Below, in pieces: positions 38,722 through 51,200 of a DNA stretch of 64,000 bases. The translations under genes were made by a program, and so were the position numbers. The notes under the pieces are model-generated. The model was not told the origin of the DNA, searched no databases, and saw only the letters and a list, made by a program, of their open reading frames with translations. Source of the DNA: Podospora bellae-mahoneyi (lineage: Eukaryota > Ascomycota > Sordariomycetes > Sordariales > Podosporaceae). How positions within the stretch are numbered: the stretch's first letter is position 1; each line of letters opens with the position of its first letter. The DNA is taken from assembly GCF_035222275.1 (NCBI RefSeq), contig NC_085885.1, forward strand, positions 1,054,001 to 1,118,000, written 5' to 3'.

Positions 38722-38727
38722 TTACAT

Positions 38728-38760
<33 letters not shown>

Positions 38761-39838
38761 ACCGCCCATGGGAGGAGGCGTCTTGTCCTCGGCCTCGACA
38801 ATCGCCACCTCGGTGGTGCCAAGAAGAGAAGCAACGCCAGAGGCATCAATGAGACCAGTGCGGACAACCTTGAGGGGATCAAGGATACCGGCAGAGATCA
38901 TGTCAACGTACTCGCCCTTGGCGCTGTTGAAGCCCTTGTTGAAGTCATTGACATACTCGTCCTGGAGCTTGCCGATGATGACCGAGCCCTCAAGACCGGC
39001 GTTCTCAACAATGGTTCTGGCAGGGCGGGTGATGGCGTTTCTGACGATGCTCACACCAAGCTGCTGGTCAAAGTTGGCGGGCTTGAGGTCCTTGAGAGCG
39101 TTGATGGAGGCCTTGATGAGGGCAGTACCACCGCCCGGGAGGATGCCCTCCTCAACGGCAGCGCGGGTGGCGTTGAGCGCATCCACGAAGCGGTCCTTCT
39201 TCTCGCCAACCTCCACCTCGGAGGAGCCACCGACCTTGATGACGGCAACACCGCCAGAGAGCTTGGCGAGGCGCTCCTGGAGCTTCTCCTTCTCGTACTC
39301 GGAGGTGGTGGGGTCGGCCATGACACCACGGATCTGCTCGCAGCGCTGAGCAATCGAGTCCTTGCTGCCGTCACCGTTGAGGAGGATGGTGTCCTCCTTG
39401 GTGATGGTGATGGAGCCGGTGGAGCCGAGCATGTCAGGGGTGAGCTTGTCAAGCTTGACATCGAGCTCGGTGCTGAAGACGGTGGCGTTGGTGAGGACAG
39501 CAAGATCGCCGAGGATGGACTTGCGGTTGTCACCGAAGCCGGGGGCCTTGACGGCGGCAACCTCGAGCTGGCCACGGAGCTTGTTGAGAATGCAGACGGC
39601 GAGAGCCTCGCCCTCAAAGTCCTCGGCGATGATGACGAGAGGACGGCGGAGCTTGTTGGAGATCTCGAGAGCGGGGATGATGTCCATGGCGGAGGAGATC
39701 TTTTGCTCAGAGAGGAGGATCAGGGGCTTCTCGAACTCGACCTTCTGGGCCTTGGCGTCGGTGATGAAGTAGGGGGAGACGAAGCCGCGGTCGAAGCGCA
39801 TACCCTCGGTGACCTCGAGCTCATCGAGGAGAGTCTTG

Positions 39839-39875
<37 letters not shown>

Positions 39876-40515
39876 TCTCCATGGCGTTGGCAATCAGCTT
39901 GCCAATGTGCTCGTCGCCGTTGGCCGAGATGGTGGCGACCTGGGCGATCTCCTCAGAGGTGGTGATGTCGCGGCTGTGCTTCTGGAGGTACTCGACGACG
40001 TTGTCGACGGCAGCCTGGATACCGCGGCGGAGATCCATGGGGTTGCAGCCGGCAGCGACATTCTTGACCGTCTCGGCGAAGATGGCGCGGGCGAGGACGG
40101 TGGCAGTGGTGGTACCGTCACCGGCGACCTCGTTGGTCTTGGAGGCGACCTCGGCGAGGAGCTTGGCACCGAGGTTCTCGAACTTGTCCTTAAGGGAGAT
40201 GGCGCGGGCGACCGTTACACCGTCTTTGTGCGTCTGTCAGTTACTGTCGAGATATTCTTCTCGTAGAGCGAGGACAAACTCACCCTTGGTGATCTTGGGG
40301 GAGCCGAAGCTGGACTCGATGAGGACATTGCGACCCTTGGGACCGAGGGTGGTAGCAACGGCCTTTGCGAGAGTCTCGACACCCTGAAGGAGAGCGGCGC
40401 GGCCCTCAACACCGAACTTGAGCTCCTTGTGAGCGAAGCGGAGCTGCTGTGTGGAACGGACGCGGGCGGCCTTGAGCGGGGAAGAGACCGACGCTCTCGT
40501 GAGTGCGCGCTGCAT
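38722..40515 (-). CDS. HSP60: Mitochondrial chaperonin HSP60
   Basis: Exons 40515-40284 and 40223-38722, phase 1 (donor GTGAGT, acceptor CACAAAG), 577 residues. The N-terminal 28 residues ([20 protein letters not shown] onward) are basic, Ser-rich and lack acids, a mitochondrial targeting peptide. Then come [20 protein letters not shown] and, across the intron, [10 protein letters not shown]...[11 protein letters not shown]. The ATP-site motif [14 protein letters not shown], the apical-domain segment and [12 protein letters not shown] are all present. The protein ends in Gly-Gly-Met repeats, the usual chaperonin tail. It folds imported proteins in the mitochondrial matrix as a double seven-membered ring with HSP10. 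The strong third-position bias fits a highly expressed gene and creates a 516-codon open frame on the opposite strand that is not a gene. Confidence 0.98.
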
Positions 40516-40777
40516 GGTGGCGGTATATGTGTGCCGGTTTCAAGCAACAAACTAAAAAGGGAGGCTCGGTTTGGGTCTGGGTATCACGATCAATGTCGGC
40601 TTCGGAAGGGGATCGTCAAGGTGGGAGGATGGGGGGGATACTCTGTATAAAATATGTCAGCGCTCGGCAACCATGTCGAAAAAAAATTCCCAAGGTTCGT
40701 CAATGGATTGGCCCGAGCTCCCTGTTCACTAGGCAGGATCGGGCATAGCGCTGTACTTGATCACTGGTTGGAGGTGT

Positions 40778-40790
40778 TTCTGGAACCATC
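40778..40790 (-). promoter_or_regulatory. Possible heat-shock element upstream of HSP60
   Basis: TTCTGGAA is an inverted TTC-nn-GAA pair, followed at the correct spacing by ATC, a one-mismatch third unit. It lies about 265 bp upstream of the HSP60 start. Heat-shock factor sites are expected there, but a match this short may be chance. Confidence 0.3.
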
Positions 40791-42775
40791 GAAGATCCAC
40801 AAAACCGATTCGCTGAGTTCATGCAGCGCTGGTTTTTGTCCTCATTTTTGGTTGTTCCTCTCTGTTTACCTGGTGAGATTCTGCGAAGGTATTCAGACAC
40901 AAAGCTCACCAACTTTCGGCTCTTCAGCACCACATCTCGAGCCCTCATCTCGCCCTAATTTGTCATCACCACTCTCCAAAGACGCATTGCGGGATTGTTG
41001 CATCACCCCCCCCTCCCACGAGTAGCCGGGTTCTCCAATCTTGGCATACGGTAAGTGGGGTCGAGAGCTCCAGCTTTCCGCTGACAGCCGAACCAGCCCC
41101 TTTTCCCCGACGACCAAAGTAAACAAACCAACCGACGATAGCAGTCTGCATGGTGGATGGGACATATCACAAGTATGCCGATGGTTTGAGGTCGTGATGG
41201 TGTTCAGATTACGCTCATGAAACATGTTTTGCTTTCCATCCGCATATCTCCTGCTGCTTCCCTCGCTCTCTTCCGCTCACCCGGTATCTTGAACTCTGAA
41301 AACATGCAAAGAGCAATGCCCTCCCATGAACCGTCACCCACTCTCCATCCTCGCATCTCCAACATGTCGTAAAGTATCATCTCTCTTCCGCAGCCGACCT
41401 CGCTTGTTCTGTTACCCATGACCTAGCCTATCATGACAAAGTGAGCCTAAACCCCCACCCAGCAAGAAGAGCTACTTCCAGCCGTTGGTCTAGATTGGCA
41501 GTAAAAATAATCATCGACAAGCCACACACGTCCCTTATTGGCCTTCCTCCCGTTCCACACAGACAAAGGTGTATCGCCTCTCTGCTCCTCACAAACGGCA
41601 GTTCTCACGCGGGACCGAGACGGCAGGCTGGGTATGGTCCTCGACGGCGGAATGTCGAGGGTTGGAATGGCCGAATGTAACTGGCCGTGCAGTAAGTAGG
41701 TGGACCGGTGGTGGCGACCGGTAGAGTGGTTGGTAGGTGATAGGTGGCAACCGGTTGGTGGTAGGTAAGGTGCGGTGGAAGAGTCAAACTGAGAGAGAAG
41801 GAGAAAACCAGAAAAAAGAAAATGTTGGCACAAAAGCCAGGTTGTTGTTGTTGTTGTTGTTGGCGTCGAGTATACATAGAGCGAGTCCTTCGACATGATG
41901 GAATTTCCACGGCGTCTTTCCATTGCTGAAAGTTTGACTTCTCCCCTTGAGCTGTGGGAGAGCACCGAGATCGAATCTCTTGTTGATCGTAAATTCATTG
42001 CTGATATCGAGGCCTGGTATAGGCTGGTGGGCGTGGTTCCTGATGGTGGGGAAGAAGCCTCGCCGAAAGCAGGAAAAAAAGCATGGGAAAACGAGACAGC
42101 CACACGAGACCACCACAAGGTGTGTCTGCGAACCCGTGAATGGAGGTGCTCAGGTAAAAGAATGGAAGCATACCTGGGGAAGACGACGTCTTCCATCCTC
42201 GGCACCCCCCATACACAACATGAAATAAACCCTCTCTTTTGATTTTTGTCCATCCCGACTCCCCCTCACTTCTAAAGACGCCAAACTCCCATCTGAGACC
42301 CCTCCCCGCAACAGACCGCTCACAAAACAATAATTCGCACAATCCCATGTCACATGTCACATACCCGATCTCGTGCTCAGTCAACAAAAGCCGCAACACA
42401 ACACGTCGCCCGCCGTTTACTTTTCCAATCCACCACATCATCATCGCCTAGATCAAACAACAGAACGCGCTCTTCTGGAGGTCCCGCACAGCATCTCTGC
42501 TTGTTTTGGAAGCCTAAAAGTGCCAGGGAAAAAGGTATGTAAGGTAAGGTGGGGGGGTATGCCTTTTCCATGGTTCGGGCTCCCTCTGCCGCCGCCTTCG
42601 TCCGCGAAGGCCAGGTCGTGGATTCAGCTGGCGTGGTGCTGTCATGGCAGGGTGTTCCTGATGAGAAACTCTCTCGTAGCCTATCACCTGGGTGCCGGGG
42701 GGTGGTGTGTCTGAGGCTCAGGGGTCTTTGCCCGTGTGTGTGAGGGGTAGGGTTGGGTGAAGGTGGAGAAAAGGT

Positions 42776-42794
42776 CGGTAGGTAGGTAGGTAGG
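42776..42794. repeat. GGTA tetranucleotide run
   Basis: Four to five tandem GGTA units. A second run lies at about 43433-43449. Confidence 0.75.
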
Positions 42795-44526
42795 CCGGTG
42801 TTCCTTTTCCGTGGAAGCTAAGGTTGGTGAGGGGCCAGCAGGGGGCGAGGTGGTGGTTCGCTGGTACGAGGTGAAAGAGAAAAGGGGAGAAAGAAAATGG
42901 GCTGGCTATGTGCCGAGCTGTTGAAGGTGTTGAGTGTATATATAGAAAAGGGCAAAGAACCTCCATCTAAAAATGTGGAAGTCTTGTTTGTGTCCCCGTG
43001 TTTAAAACAGTCCTCGGATCACAAACCGTCGCTTTGTGGTCGCAAGAAAGGATACCCCAGGAACAGCCCCATGCTCGCCTTCTGCCTCGACGGCTCAAAG
43101 TCTTTCCATGTGACCAGGGAGCCAGTCTTCTGCAAAGGCATCCAGTCCAGGGACAAACTGAAGAAGTCTCCCCAGCAGACCCTCCTCTCCGAATGCAAGT
43201 GACAGTAGCGCTCTCCATCTGTGCAACTTCGGCAGCTTCTATGATCCTGACCGTTCCCGCACCCCCACAAGGCGTGGTTGAGAATGCCAATCCCGAGCTC
43301 TTCGGCTTCGGCCGTGCAGATGATCTTGTCACAGCAGGATCACCCTCGGGAGGATGGTCTAGTTTGTGGGTGGACTGGGACGGCACAGGCCGTCGTGGGT
43401 AATGACTGGTTGATAAGTCGTCACGGAGGAACAGGTAGGTAGGTAGGTTGTTGAAGGTGAGGTAACGTAGGTAAAGGTTGACGCCAATTGGGATGCCGGT
43501 GTGGCTTGGAAGCCTGGACCACGTGGGTCATGTTGAAGTTGTTGAATAGACATATAGAGAGAAGGAGGAGAAGGAAAGATGTGAAAGACTCAAGGTGGAA
43601 ACTGACGAGAGAAGAGGAACGTCGGGAATTGAGATGTTGAATGATAGATTGATGTTGTAGAGTGATGATAAAGAGCGGTCTAAAGAGAAGAAGATGCTGA
43701 AGAGGAAGATGTTGAAAGAGAAGTCGCTGAGGTGAGAATGCTGGTGCAAAAAAAAAGAATTAAAAAAAGAAATATAAAAAAAAAGAGGCTGAAGTGAATA
43801 CCAAAGACAAGATGCTGGAGAGGGAAAGATAATGAAGAAAAGGACGGCGGGAGACTGATGGTAATAAGGTGGTGTCTCGTCTCTCCGATACCCGGTAAAG
43901 ACTTTTCAATCCGTTCGATTTCTCGGTGCGACTTCAAACAGAGTCTCCCGGAAGGTAGTGGAGCCTAGGCAGACAATTACCTATGTAGAGAAACCTTAGA
44001 AGCCTGGAGGTATCACAAGCACCCGATGCCTCGTGTAACACCATGGAGGTCTCCTGCAGAGAAGGGAAATTCATAGAACCTCCATAGGCATTACACAAAG
44101 CCCCAGAGATTAAATCAACGCAGTTTTATTTGTCTCGTATGGACAATGTCAGCTCGAGAAAAGAAACTCGGCTCAACCGGCAGAAATCCTTGCCAACCCA
44201 ACCCAACGCCAGCAAACCCAACGCCTTTGGCAGTGATGTCCCGGAATCCTCCGCTTGAACCTTTTCCCAACGCCTTATTGTGATTGTCGAGGTGTGACTC
44301 AGAAAGAAGAGAACTCTGTCATCAAACCATGATGCTCGTGCCAAATCGTTCTGTCCCCATCGTCAGCATGATCTCTCGAGAGTCAACACCGACGAACTTA
44401 CCTCAACTCCCATCAACCCCAAATCACCACGATCATGAACCTCAATGCAAAGATCAACGCCGAAAAGGAAGTGAAACCCTCTCAACCCCATGTAACCCAT
44501 GTCCCTTCCCCCCATCTCACCATCCC

Positions 44527-45547
44527 TTAGTTCCCCCAATCCTCATAACCCTGCCCCCCAAACTGCTCCTGATAAATCCGCTGCAAGTCCACATTCCCGC
44601 CAGCAACAAACGCCGCGGAACCAGAACCAGAGCCATCATAACCAACAACACCGCCCTGAGAAGGAGGCGTCTCCAAAACATGATGAGAAAAAAACCCCAT
44701 ATCCCGAGGCAGAGAGGCAACAGGCGTCAAAGAAGGATCAGATTCCCCCCTCACACCCATCAAATTCCCCCTCCTCCCGCTGCTCATCATCACCGGAGGA
44801 GATCTTGACTGTGAAAGCAAAAAACCCTGGTTAGCAAAATTCCAGCCGTTTCCATCACCCTCACCACCACCCTCACCACCACCACCATTCTTCACCCCCT
44901 GCTGCCCCCCATTCATACCAGTAAAACTCTCCCCCATATACACCACCTCATCCTCATCCTCCACCTCCACCTCACCACCCTCCTCCTGTTTCTTCCCGTC
45001 AAGGAGATGGCGAGAGAACTCGGGAATATCACTCATCTTCACCCCACCACCATTGTTCTTATCGTCAAGATCATCCTCACCCTTTTTACCGCCCTTCTTC
45101 ACGGCAGCAGCAGTCTTCTTCTTGGCCATCATCGGCATCTCCTCCGACTCGTCCGTCTCGGGCTTGACAGGGACGGGGTCGTCCTTGCGCTTGCGCTTGG
45201 CGGGGGTTTTGGCCGCGCTGGCTTCGCCGTTCTTGGGGACGTTGGCGGGGGTGAGGTCGTGCGCTTTGAGGAGGCGCTCGTAGCGTTTGGCGCTGGAGAG
45301 GAGAGGGTTAGTGATGGTGTTGGGGTGGGGGGGGGGCAAGAAGGACTCACGCGGCAGCCTTGGAGACGATACCGAGCTCCTGGGAGACGGCGTCGAAGTT
45401 GACCTGTGGTTGTGGTGGTGGTGGTGGTGGTTAGTGATGGGTGGTGAAGAAAAAAATGGAGGGAGAGGGACTTACTCTACCGGCTGAGGCGTGCTTGACG
45501 CACGACAACAGGAACCTGAGGTGCTGCTCGGCGTCGAGGGCAGGCAT
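44527..45547 (-). CDS. Myb-like DNA-binding protein with acidic/Gly-rich tail
   Basis: Exons 45547-45476, 45403-45351 and 45292-44527 (phases 0 and 2; donors GTAAGT and GTGAGT, acceptors CCACAG and CTCCAG), 296 residues. Residues 1-60 form a compact three-helix Myb-like domain: EQHLRFLLSCVKHA, then VNFDAVSQELGI, then the basic recognition helix AAAAKRYERLLKAHD, each helix roughly matching one exon. A basic stretch (TPAKRKRK) follows, then acidic and Gly/Asn-rich disordered sequence to a C-terminal IYQEQFGGQGYEDW. The fold and nuclear signal suggest a chromatin or transcription factor. No target is known. It has the same general plan (N-terminal Myb-like domain, disordered tail) as the genes at 58.6 and 62.8 kb. 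Confidence 0.78.
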
Positions 45548-47040
45548 TTTTGGCTGTTTTGAGGATGGGGTTCGTTTCTGTGGGAGAGTTAGTGGAGGTG
45601 CCTACTACGAGTCGAAAAAATCCAACGACAAATTGAATTCGAGATTCCGCTTGGCAGTCGTGGGATCATCGCAATGGCTGTGTGAAGTACCTTGCGAGGT
45701 AATGTGGTAGGTGGTGGAATGATCTCGAACAAAGATGTTGTTCTGGGTGAGGTCGAGGACAGGAAGTGTGTGGGGGAGGGAGAAGACAAGGGTAGGACGG
45801 ACAAGTTTTGTCGGAGTCGCGTCTTGTGGGCAGGCGAGGAGGATGACGTGGCTGCCTCAGGCTTGTAGGACTCGACGGAAGCGAAGAAGGGAACCACTTT
45901 GACTCGACTCTCGCAGACAATATGCGAGGGAGTTCAAGGGCAAGAAGAGAGGGGAGTTGCGAGGGGGAGAGAGAAGTGGAGGGGATGGTTATAGCAGAAG
46001 GATTCGACTTACCAAACGTGGTTCCTAGTGGAGAGTGGTGATGTCGAGGTTGCGAGATCTCTGCAGTCGTTGCAGAGTTGAAGTCGAGATGTCGTCTGAA
46101 GGCAATGGGGGAAAGCGCTCAAGGTAGATTGGAGCAAGTGAATTTGTCTGTCAAACACCTGTCTGACTGCTATGTGTGTGGCAGTTGGGGACCTGGAGGG
46201 AGGGTGGTGATGATGGGACGGAAGAGGAGAGCAGGCTTCTGCAAAGGACCGAAAGATAGCAGAAATAATGTACTGGTGCGCCCTAAGCGGGCCTACTGTC
46301 GTCAAACAAGACGCTTCGATTTACCCTTCGTGGTGATACTTGGTTGACGGCGGGATGTAAGCAAAAAGGAGTAGCAAGCTTCGTTGCCTGAAAGTCCTAT
46401 TGGAGATGGGAAATTGGCCAGCAAGCAATGAGTGACTGAGGAAGGTGGAAGTGGAACAGATGATGCGAGTCCTTCTGAAAGATTCAAGTTGTGTGAAGAT
46501 TAATTATATCAGATCAAGTCTGGTAGTGGGTGACAGATGAAGTCTGTCCCAGTCTGGCTATGGAGAGAGACTTCAAGATGATATACACGACAAGACGCGT
46601 CGGCCTGTTCAACGTCTTTGCCCTGCTCCGGCAAGTACCACAAAGCAATAGACATACGGCACCAAAGACATGAAAGTTTAGTTGCATATGCCTGTCTTTG
46701 ATGTATTTAACCCAGAAGCACCTGTCAAAGGAATCATTTGACGCTGGTACGCAGTCCAACTTCTAAAACATCCAGGCGCCCAACATTTCAAGCAGAATTA
46801 ATTCAACGCGGAAATTAAGGACGGTTTATATTTAATCTAGCTCTTCTCATCTGTTTCGATCAGCGTTCTTTTTGCAAAGCTTATTCACACCTGGTTTGCC
46901 ATCCAGGAAAGGGGGCTTCAAGACAAGGGGCCGTGCGTTGGCACAGCAACTGCATGTCTTGGCACCTCCTTTTGATCCAGCGCCTGCCGGGTGACATACT
47001 TGGAAGCCATGAAGCCACGTTACCTACTTACCTAAATAAC
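45548..47040. other. Intergenic region and probable leader of the Myb-like gene
   Basis: On the minus strand a GGTAAG donor near 46014 and a CCCACAG acceptor near 45583 could bound an intron in the 5' leader of the Myb-like gene. The rest (46.1-47.0 kb) is AT-richer and has only short frames. Confidence 0.4.
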
Positions 47041-48253
47041 ATGATACCATTGAAGCAAGCCCTGAGGACAACACAAGCATCCAGCAGGCTGAGCAGTCTA
47101 AGGGAACAGACGACCGCCAGTCTAGCCATGACTCTGATGATGCGCCCCAGCCCTTGCAAGCCACCCTTGACCATGGCAAGAATATGATCAGACCCGATGG
47201 ACCTGGCAGGGTCGACAACGTAGATGGAACTGATGAGCCCACACCCATTGACGGCGGTGACGGCTGCGAGAACATCGATGATCTAACCGACCTAGAGGCA
47301 GAGAAGGAGCGCGATGAAGAGCAAAAGAGGAAAGCGGAGGAGGAGAATAAGAAGAAGGAGGAGGATAAGAAGGAGGACGAGAAGAAGAAGGAAGAGGAGA
47401 AGAAGAAGGAGGAGGAGAAGAAGGAGGAGGAGGAGGAGGAGAAGGTGAAGAAGACGGAGAAGAAGAAGGAGGATGGAGACTGGATCAAAATCTTCACCGT
47501 TTCGATTCCCGCGATCACTCTCGGGTACCAATTGCAACTTCGCAATCACTGCAACTGGACTTGTGAGGTGGTCTTCCTCGATCGATGGCATGACTTGGAA
47601 GACTTCCCTTACTGGGTTCGCTATCTGTGGGACAGCGATTCGTTGCTCTTCGGCCAAACCAAAGAAGTTCCTCTATTCTTTCCATGGCGGCAAGAAAGTT
47701 GCCGCGTCAGCAAGGATAGCGGCCAAGTTCAAGAAGTGGATAGAGAATGTAGAGAGCAATGAGACGCTGGTTGTGGGCGGGGAGGACATGAAGATGTTTG
47801 TGCGTCAGAGTCTTGAGTTGGAGGACTTACTCGAATGGGAAGGGTTGGTCGATTATCGTGTTAAGCGTTATGATGACGAGGACGATGATAATGATGACGA
47901 TGAATCCGAGGGAGGATATAAGGCGACGGCGCCGAAGGAGGCTGGAGAGGTGGCAGCAAGGCAAGGACCAGGAGGCGACAGTTCTGGTGTGGTCTGTCCT
48001 GCGGAAATTTAGGCGAAGCCGCAGGTACAGCCGCTGTGTCAGGTTCAGCAATGGGGCTCTTTGGGAGGAGGATGCTGAGGGTGTTTATAAAAAGCGGATG
48101 AGCGAGAGGGGGGAACTTCTTTGGGATGAGCTCAACGGCGTGCTGTCGGTCGTGGCTTTTCTGACAATGTTGCGACCGGCACCTAACTTTTGGCCATGGT
48201 ACTTGCCCTTTTGGCGTGATCTGGCAGGAGCCGCAGTCTCCTCTACCAATTGA
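47041..48253 (+). CDS. Acidic coiled-coil gene, disrupted or unusually spliced; function unknown
   Basis: An open frame from about 47047 runs through 47184 (first in-frame ATG) and encodes an acidic start, then about 55 residues of almost pure Lys/Glu (47290-47475), then the aromatic-rich stretch DWIKIFTVSIPAITLGYQLQ and beyond. From about 47660 the coding-like signal shifts to the next frame (KKWIENVESNETLVVGGEDM, then LELEDLLEWEGLVDYRVKRY and an Asp-rich run). From about 47950 it shifts to the third (VLVWSVLRKFRRSRRY, then a stop at 48253). A 73-nt GTGAGG...GACAG intron (47563-47635) could account for the first shift but would remove protein-like aromatic sequence. I find no convincing intron for the second. 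It is either a decayed gene with two frameshifts or a multi-exon gene that I cannot resolve. There may also be an upstream exon. No family was recognised. Confidence 0.4.
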
Positions 48254-51200
48254 CCAGATTTGTACAATTCAGGCTAGATCTAAATTGGGTTTTACTCATG
48301 GCTTTAAATGTATAAGCCGTGTACCATTCGTCTTTTAACACAGCTGTGTGACCAAATAACCTAGAATCCCAAGCCGTCAGCAGGCCTTGCCTGTCAGTCT
48401 CGAATAGACCTCAGTTCATCTTGAGAATACGATGGGACCTGTACACTCCAGGCTTGCCCGACGTCTAGATCCAACGTTTACACAAATTCGCTTTCATTAT
48501 TGGCTTCCTCTTCTAATACCAACCTGCTAGCATCAGCCGGGTCACCAATTATCCAATTCTGTGCGACGTGAACCCAAGCGCAGGCGACTAGACCTCTTAT
48601 AATCACTCTCCAAGGTAACCCAACAAGCAAGATGTGAGAGAAGCACCGTCTCGTCACGGGCCGGCTCTCGTGAGAAAGCGCCTGTGGCCTCTCCGACTCT
48701 CCCCGTTACTTATCCGTTCACGTGCCGGGCGGCCAGAGGATATCGATGCTCCCAAAACACCAGCAGATGGAACAACATCTCGGGCGTCTCTCTCTCCCGT
48801 TCCGTAGACCCGTCAGCTGAGAACCATCAACCAACCAGCAAATGCGATATTCGAGTCCGTTTTTCCACAAGATAACGAATTCCACATTGCTCTAGAGCCT
48901 GCAGAGAAGCTGCTGTTGGACGTAATTATGAAGGGGTTAGTTATTGCCGATCTTGTGCTGAGGTGTTGTGAAGAAAGTATGTGTGAGGTGTGGAAGTTGG
49001 AGGTTGTTGGTGTGTACCGCCTGCAGAAGCTGACTTATTATGACGTGAGACTGGGACTAAGGGCTCTTTGTCACTGTCGTGGACGGTGTTGTCGGGTGTT
49101 TTGACAGCGTTCCCATTCAGTGGGATTCCAGGGACATGGACATCTGACAGACTCTCTTTGACATCCATTGACAGCCCTTGACCCCTTTTGACCGCCCCCA
49201 AACTCTTCCAGACTCCCAAGACTTACCCCCTGACGTCTTAAGTCTCAGTAAATCCCGCCTTAAACAGTATACCGGACAATCAACACTTCACCACAGGACA
49301 CCAGTCCACTCCAACAAGTCCAATAGACAACAGTCTCTGTATTGGGACACCTTCCTCATAAAGACTCAGGCAAGACATGCCCTCCATTCTCCTCAACCAG
49401 TACTTCCCCATCTAGGTACCCTTCAAGAGCCATCCCCTCTCTCGTTTACTACTTGCTGCTACCACTACCGCCATTGCCACCAATGCCACCCTCACCTTCA
49501 CCGTCACCGTCACCACCACGAGTTCCGCCAACGACAAACGAAAACAACAGCAACAGTAGCAGCCGCAACAACAACAGTAGCAACGACAGCAGCATCCCAC
49601 CACTTCCCCCATTCCCAACAAAGACTGGCCAGCATTGACCTCCGCTCCGTCTGGTAGAAGGCACACCAACCCCCTTTCCTTGAAACGAGCAACCAATCAT
49701 GAACATATAACCGCGCCGCTGTCCCCATCTCTGTTTCGCCTGCCAACTGTTTCCCTGGGCCCAGGTGTGGCTCTGGCATTGAATATGTTGAGAGGTTCGT
49801 GGGCGAGCGGGCGAACGACAGAGGATTGGGAGGAGGAGGAGGAGGAGGAGGAGGTAGGAATGATAACCTGAGCGGATGAACGTGAGTAGGTTCCCGGGAT
49901 GATGGGATGGAAGGGTTGTGGGGCCGGGAGGGGAAGGGAGCATGCTGGGTTTTGGGAGGGTTGGTTTGATATGGAGTGGTTGTGTAAACGTAAGGTAAGG
50001 TAGAAAGGGTGAGAGGGTGGTAATGTTGAGTCTGGGTCTGAGATGTCTTCGCGGGGACGGGAACGAGATTCGGAACGGAAGGGGTTGTGTTCTTGACCTT
50101 CTCGGCGGATGGTGGTATAAAAGGGTGATCTGGAGGTTGTTTGGATATGCGTTGGAAATGTTAGCGAGGAGAAGGGATACGGGGGGTGGTTGTGGGTATG
50201 GTATACTGTATCCTGGGACCGGAATCGGTGCAGGCTGTCGGGAGGATACCTCGGCATGGATGTCTACATCTCACCCACGATCAAGATGACAGTCATGCCT
50301 TTATCCACCAACCGTCAAAGAGTTTCAACACCCAAACCCGCCCCGTACACCTCCCCTCGACATCAACCCATCCCCCCCAAACCCACCACCAACCCCCCCC
50401 ACCCTCCCCATCCCCTCCCCAAGCAACCAGCGACCAACCCCAACCTCACCCCCAACTCCACCAATGATGAGCGCACAGCAACCAGCGACAACACCACAGA
50501 GCCAACAAAGACGTAACCCCAGCTCGGACGGGAAACAAACCACCAATCATTCTCTGTCGCCGGCCGCTGTGAACAGAGATTCGGAGTTCCTGTCAAACTT
50601 GAAGTTAGCCTGGAGGGTAACCAGAAGATGGTTCAACACTATCTATACCAACTTACTTAGCTGTGGTTAAAAATATCCCAAAAGTAAATAACAACAGAAA
50701 AGAAGGAAGAAGAAAAGGAAGAAAAGTCCGAAAATCCCAAGCATGAAACTGGAAAAACCAAAGACGTTGACGATCGTAGAAGACCTTTTGTGTACTAAAG
50801 ATTGGCTGGAGATGCCTCGAGGGCAAGCTCGACCCAAGCTTAGCCACTAAGTAGAGCCCCGGCGAGCAAGCAACCCTAACTCCAAAGTTCATGCCGCTCA
50901 GTGTCGGCGATTGCTGACCCAGTGTCGGCCACTGCTCCCTCAGTTCTCCAAGCAGCCGCGAATTAAAACCGAACCACATCTGAGACCTACCCCTTCGCAG
51001 TGCAAAAACACCAGGATTTGTTTCTATTCGTGTAGGGATATAGATAACAACAAAGATCTAATAAACAGCAAAGGTTTAGGTGTGAGCAGCGAATGCGCAA
51101 GATTGAACGCCGGGAGACCAGCCCGAGTTGGGGTCGACACCACCGAGCCAGCTCTAACTCGCCCGGCTCAACCGAAGAAGTGTCGATTGGAGATGAGGGT

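Larger units (their letters stand above)
40516..44526. other. Gene-poor 4-kb region
   Basis: Many frames of 60-270 codons overlap on both strands, but none shows a domain, a heptad pattern or clean splice structure. The DNA holds GTT repeats (about 41843-41862), GGTA tetranucleotide runs (about 42776-42794 and 43433-43449) and purine-rich stretches (about 43560-43850). It may contain untranslated exons of HSP60 or noncoding transcripts. I can support no protein gene. Confidence 0.45.

Noticed and set aside
38716-40266. 516-codon plus-strand open frame
   Set aside because: It lies exactly antisense to HSP60. The strong third-position bias of a highly expressed gene removes stops on the other strand, and the frame has no domain.
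41447-42253. 268-codon minus-strand open frame in the gene-poor region
   Set aside because: It is Ser/Thr-rich and includes a run of threonines from a GTT repeat. There is no domain and other frames of similar size overlap it.
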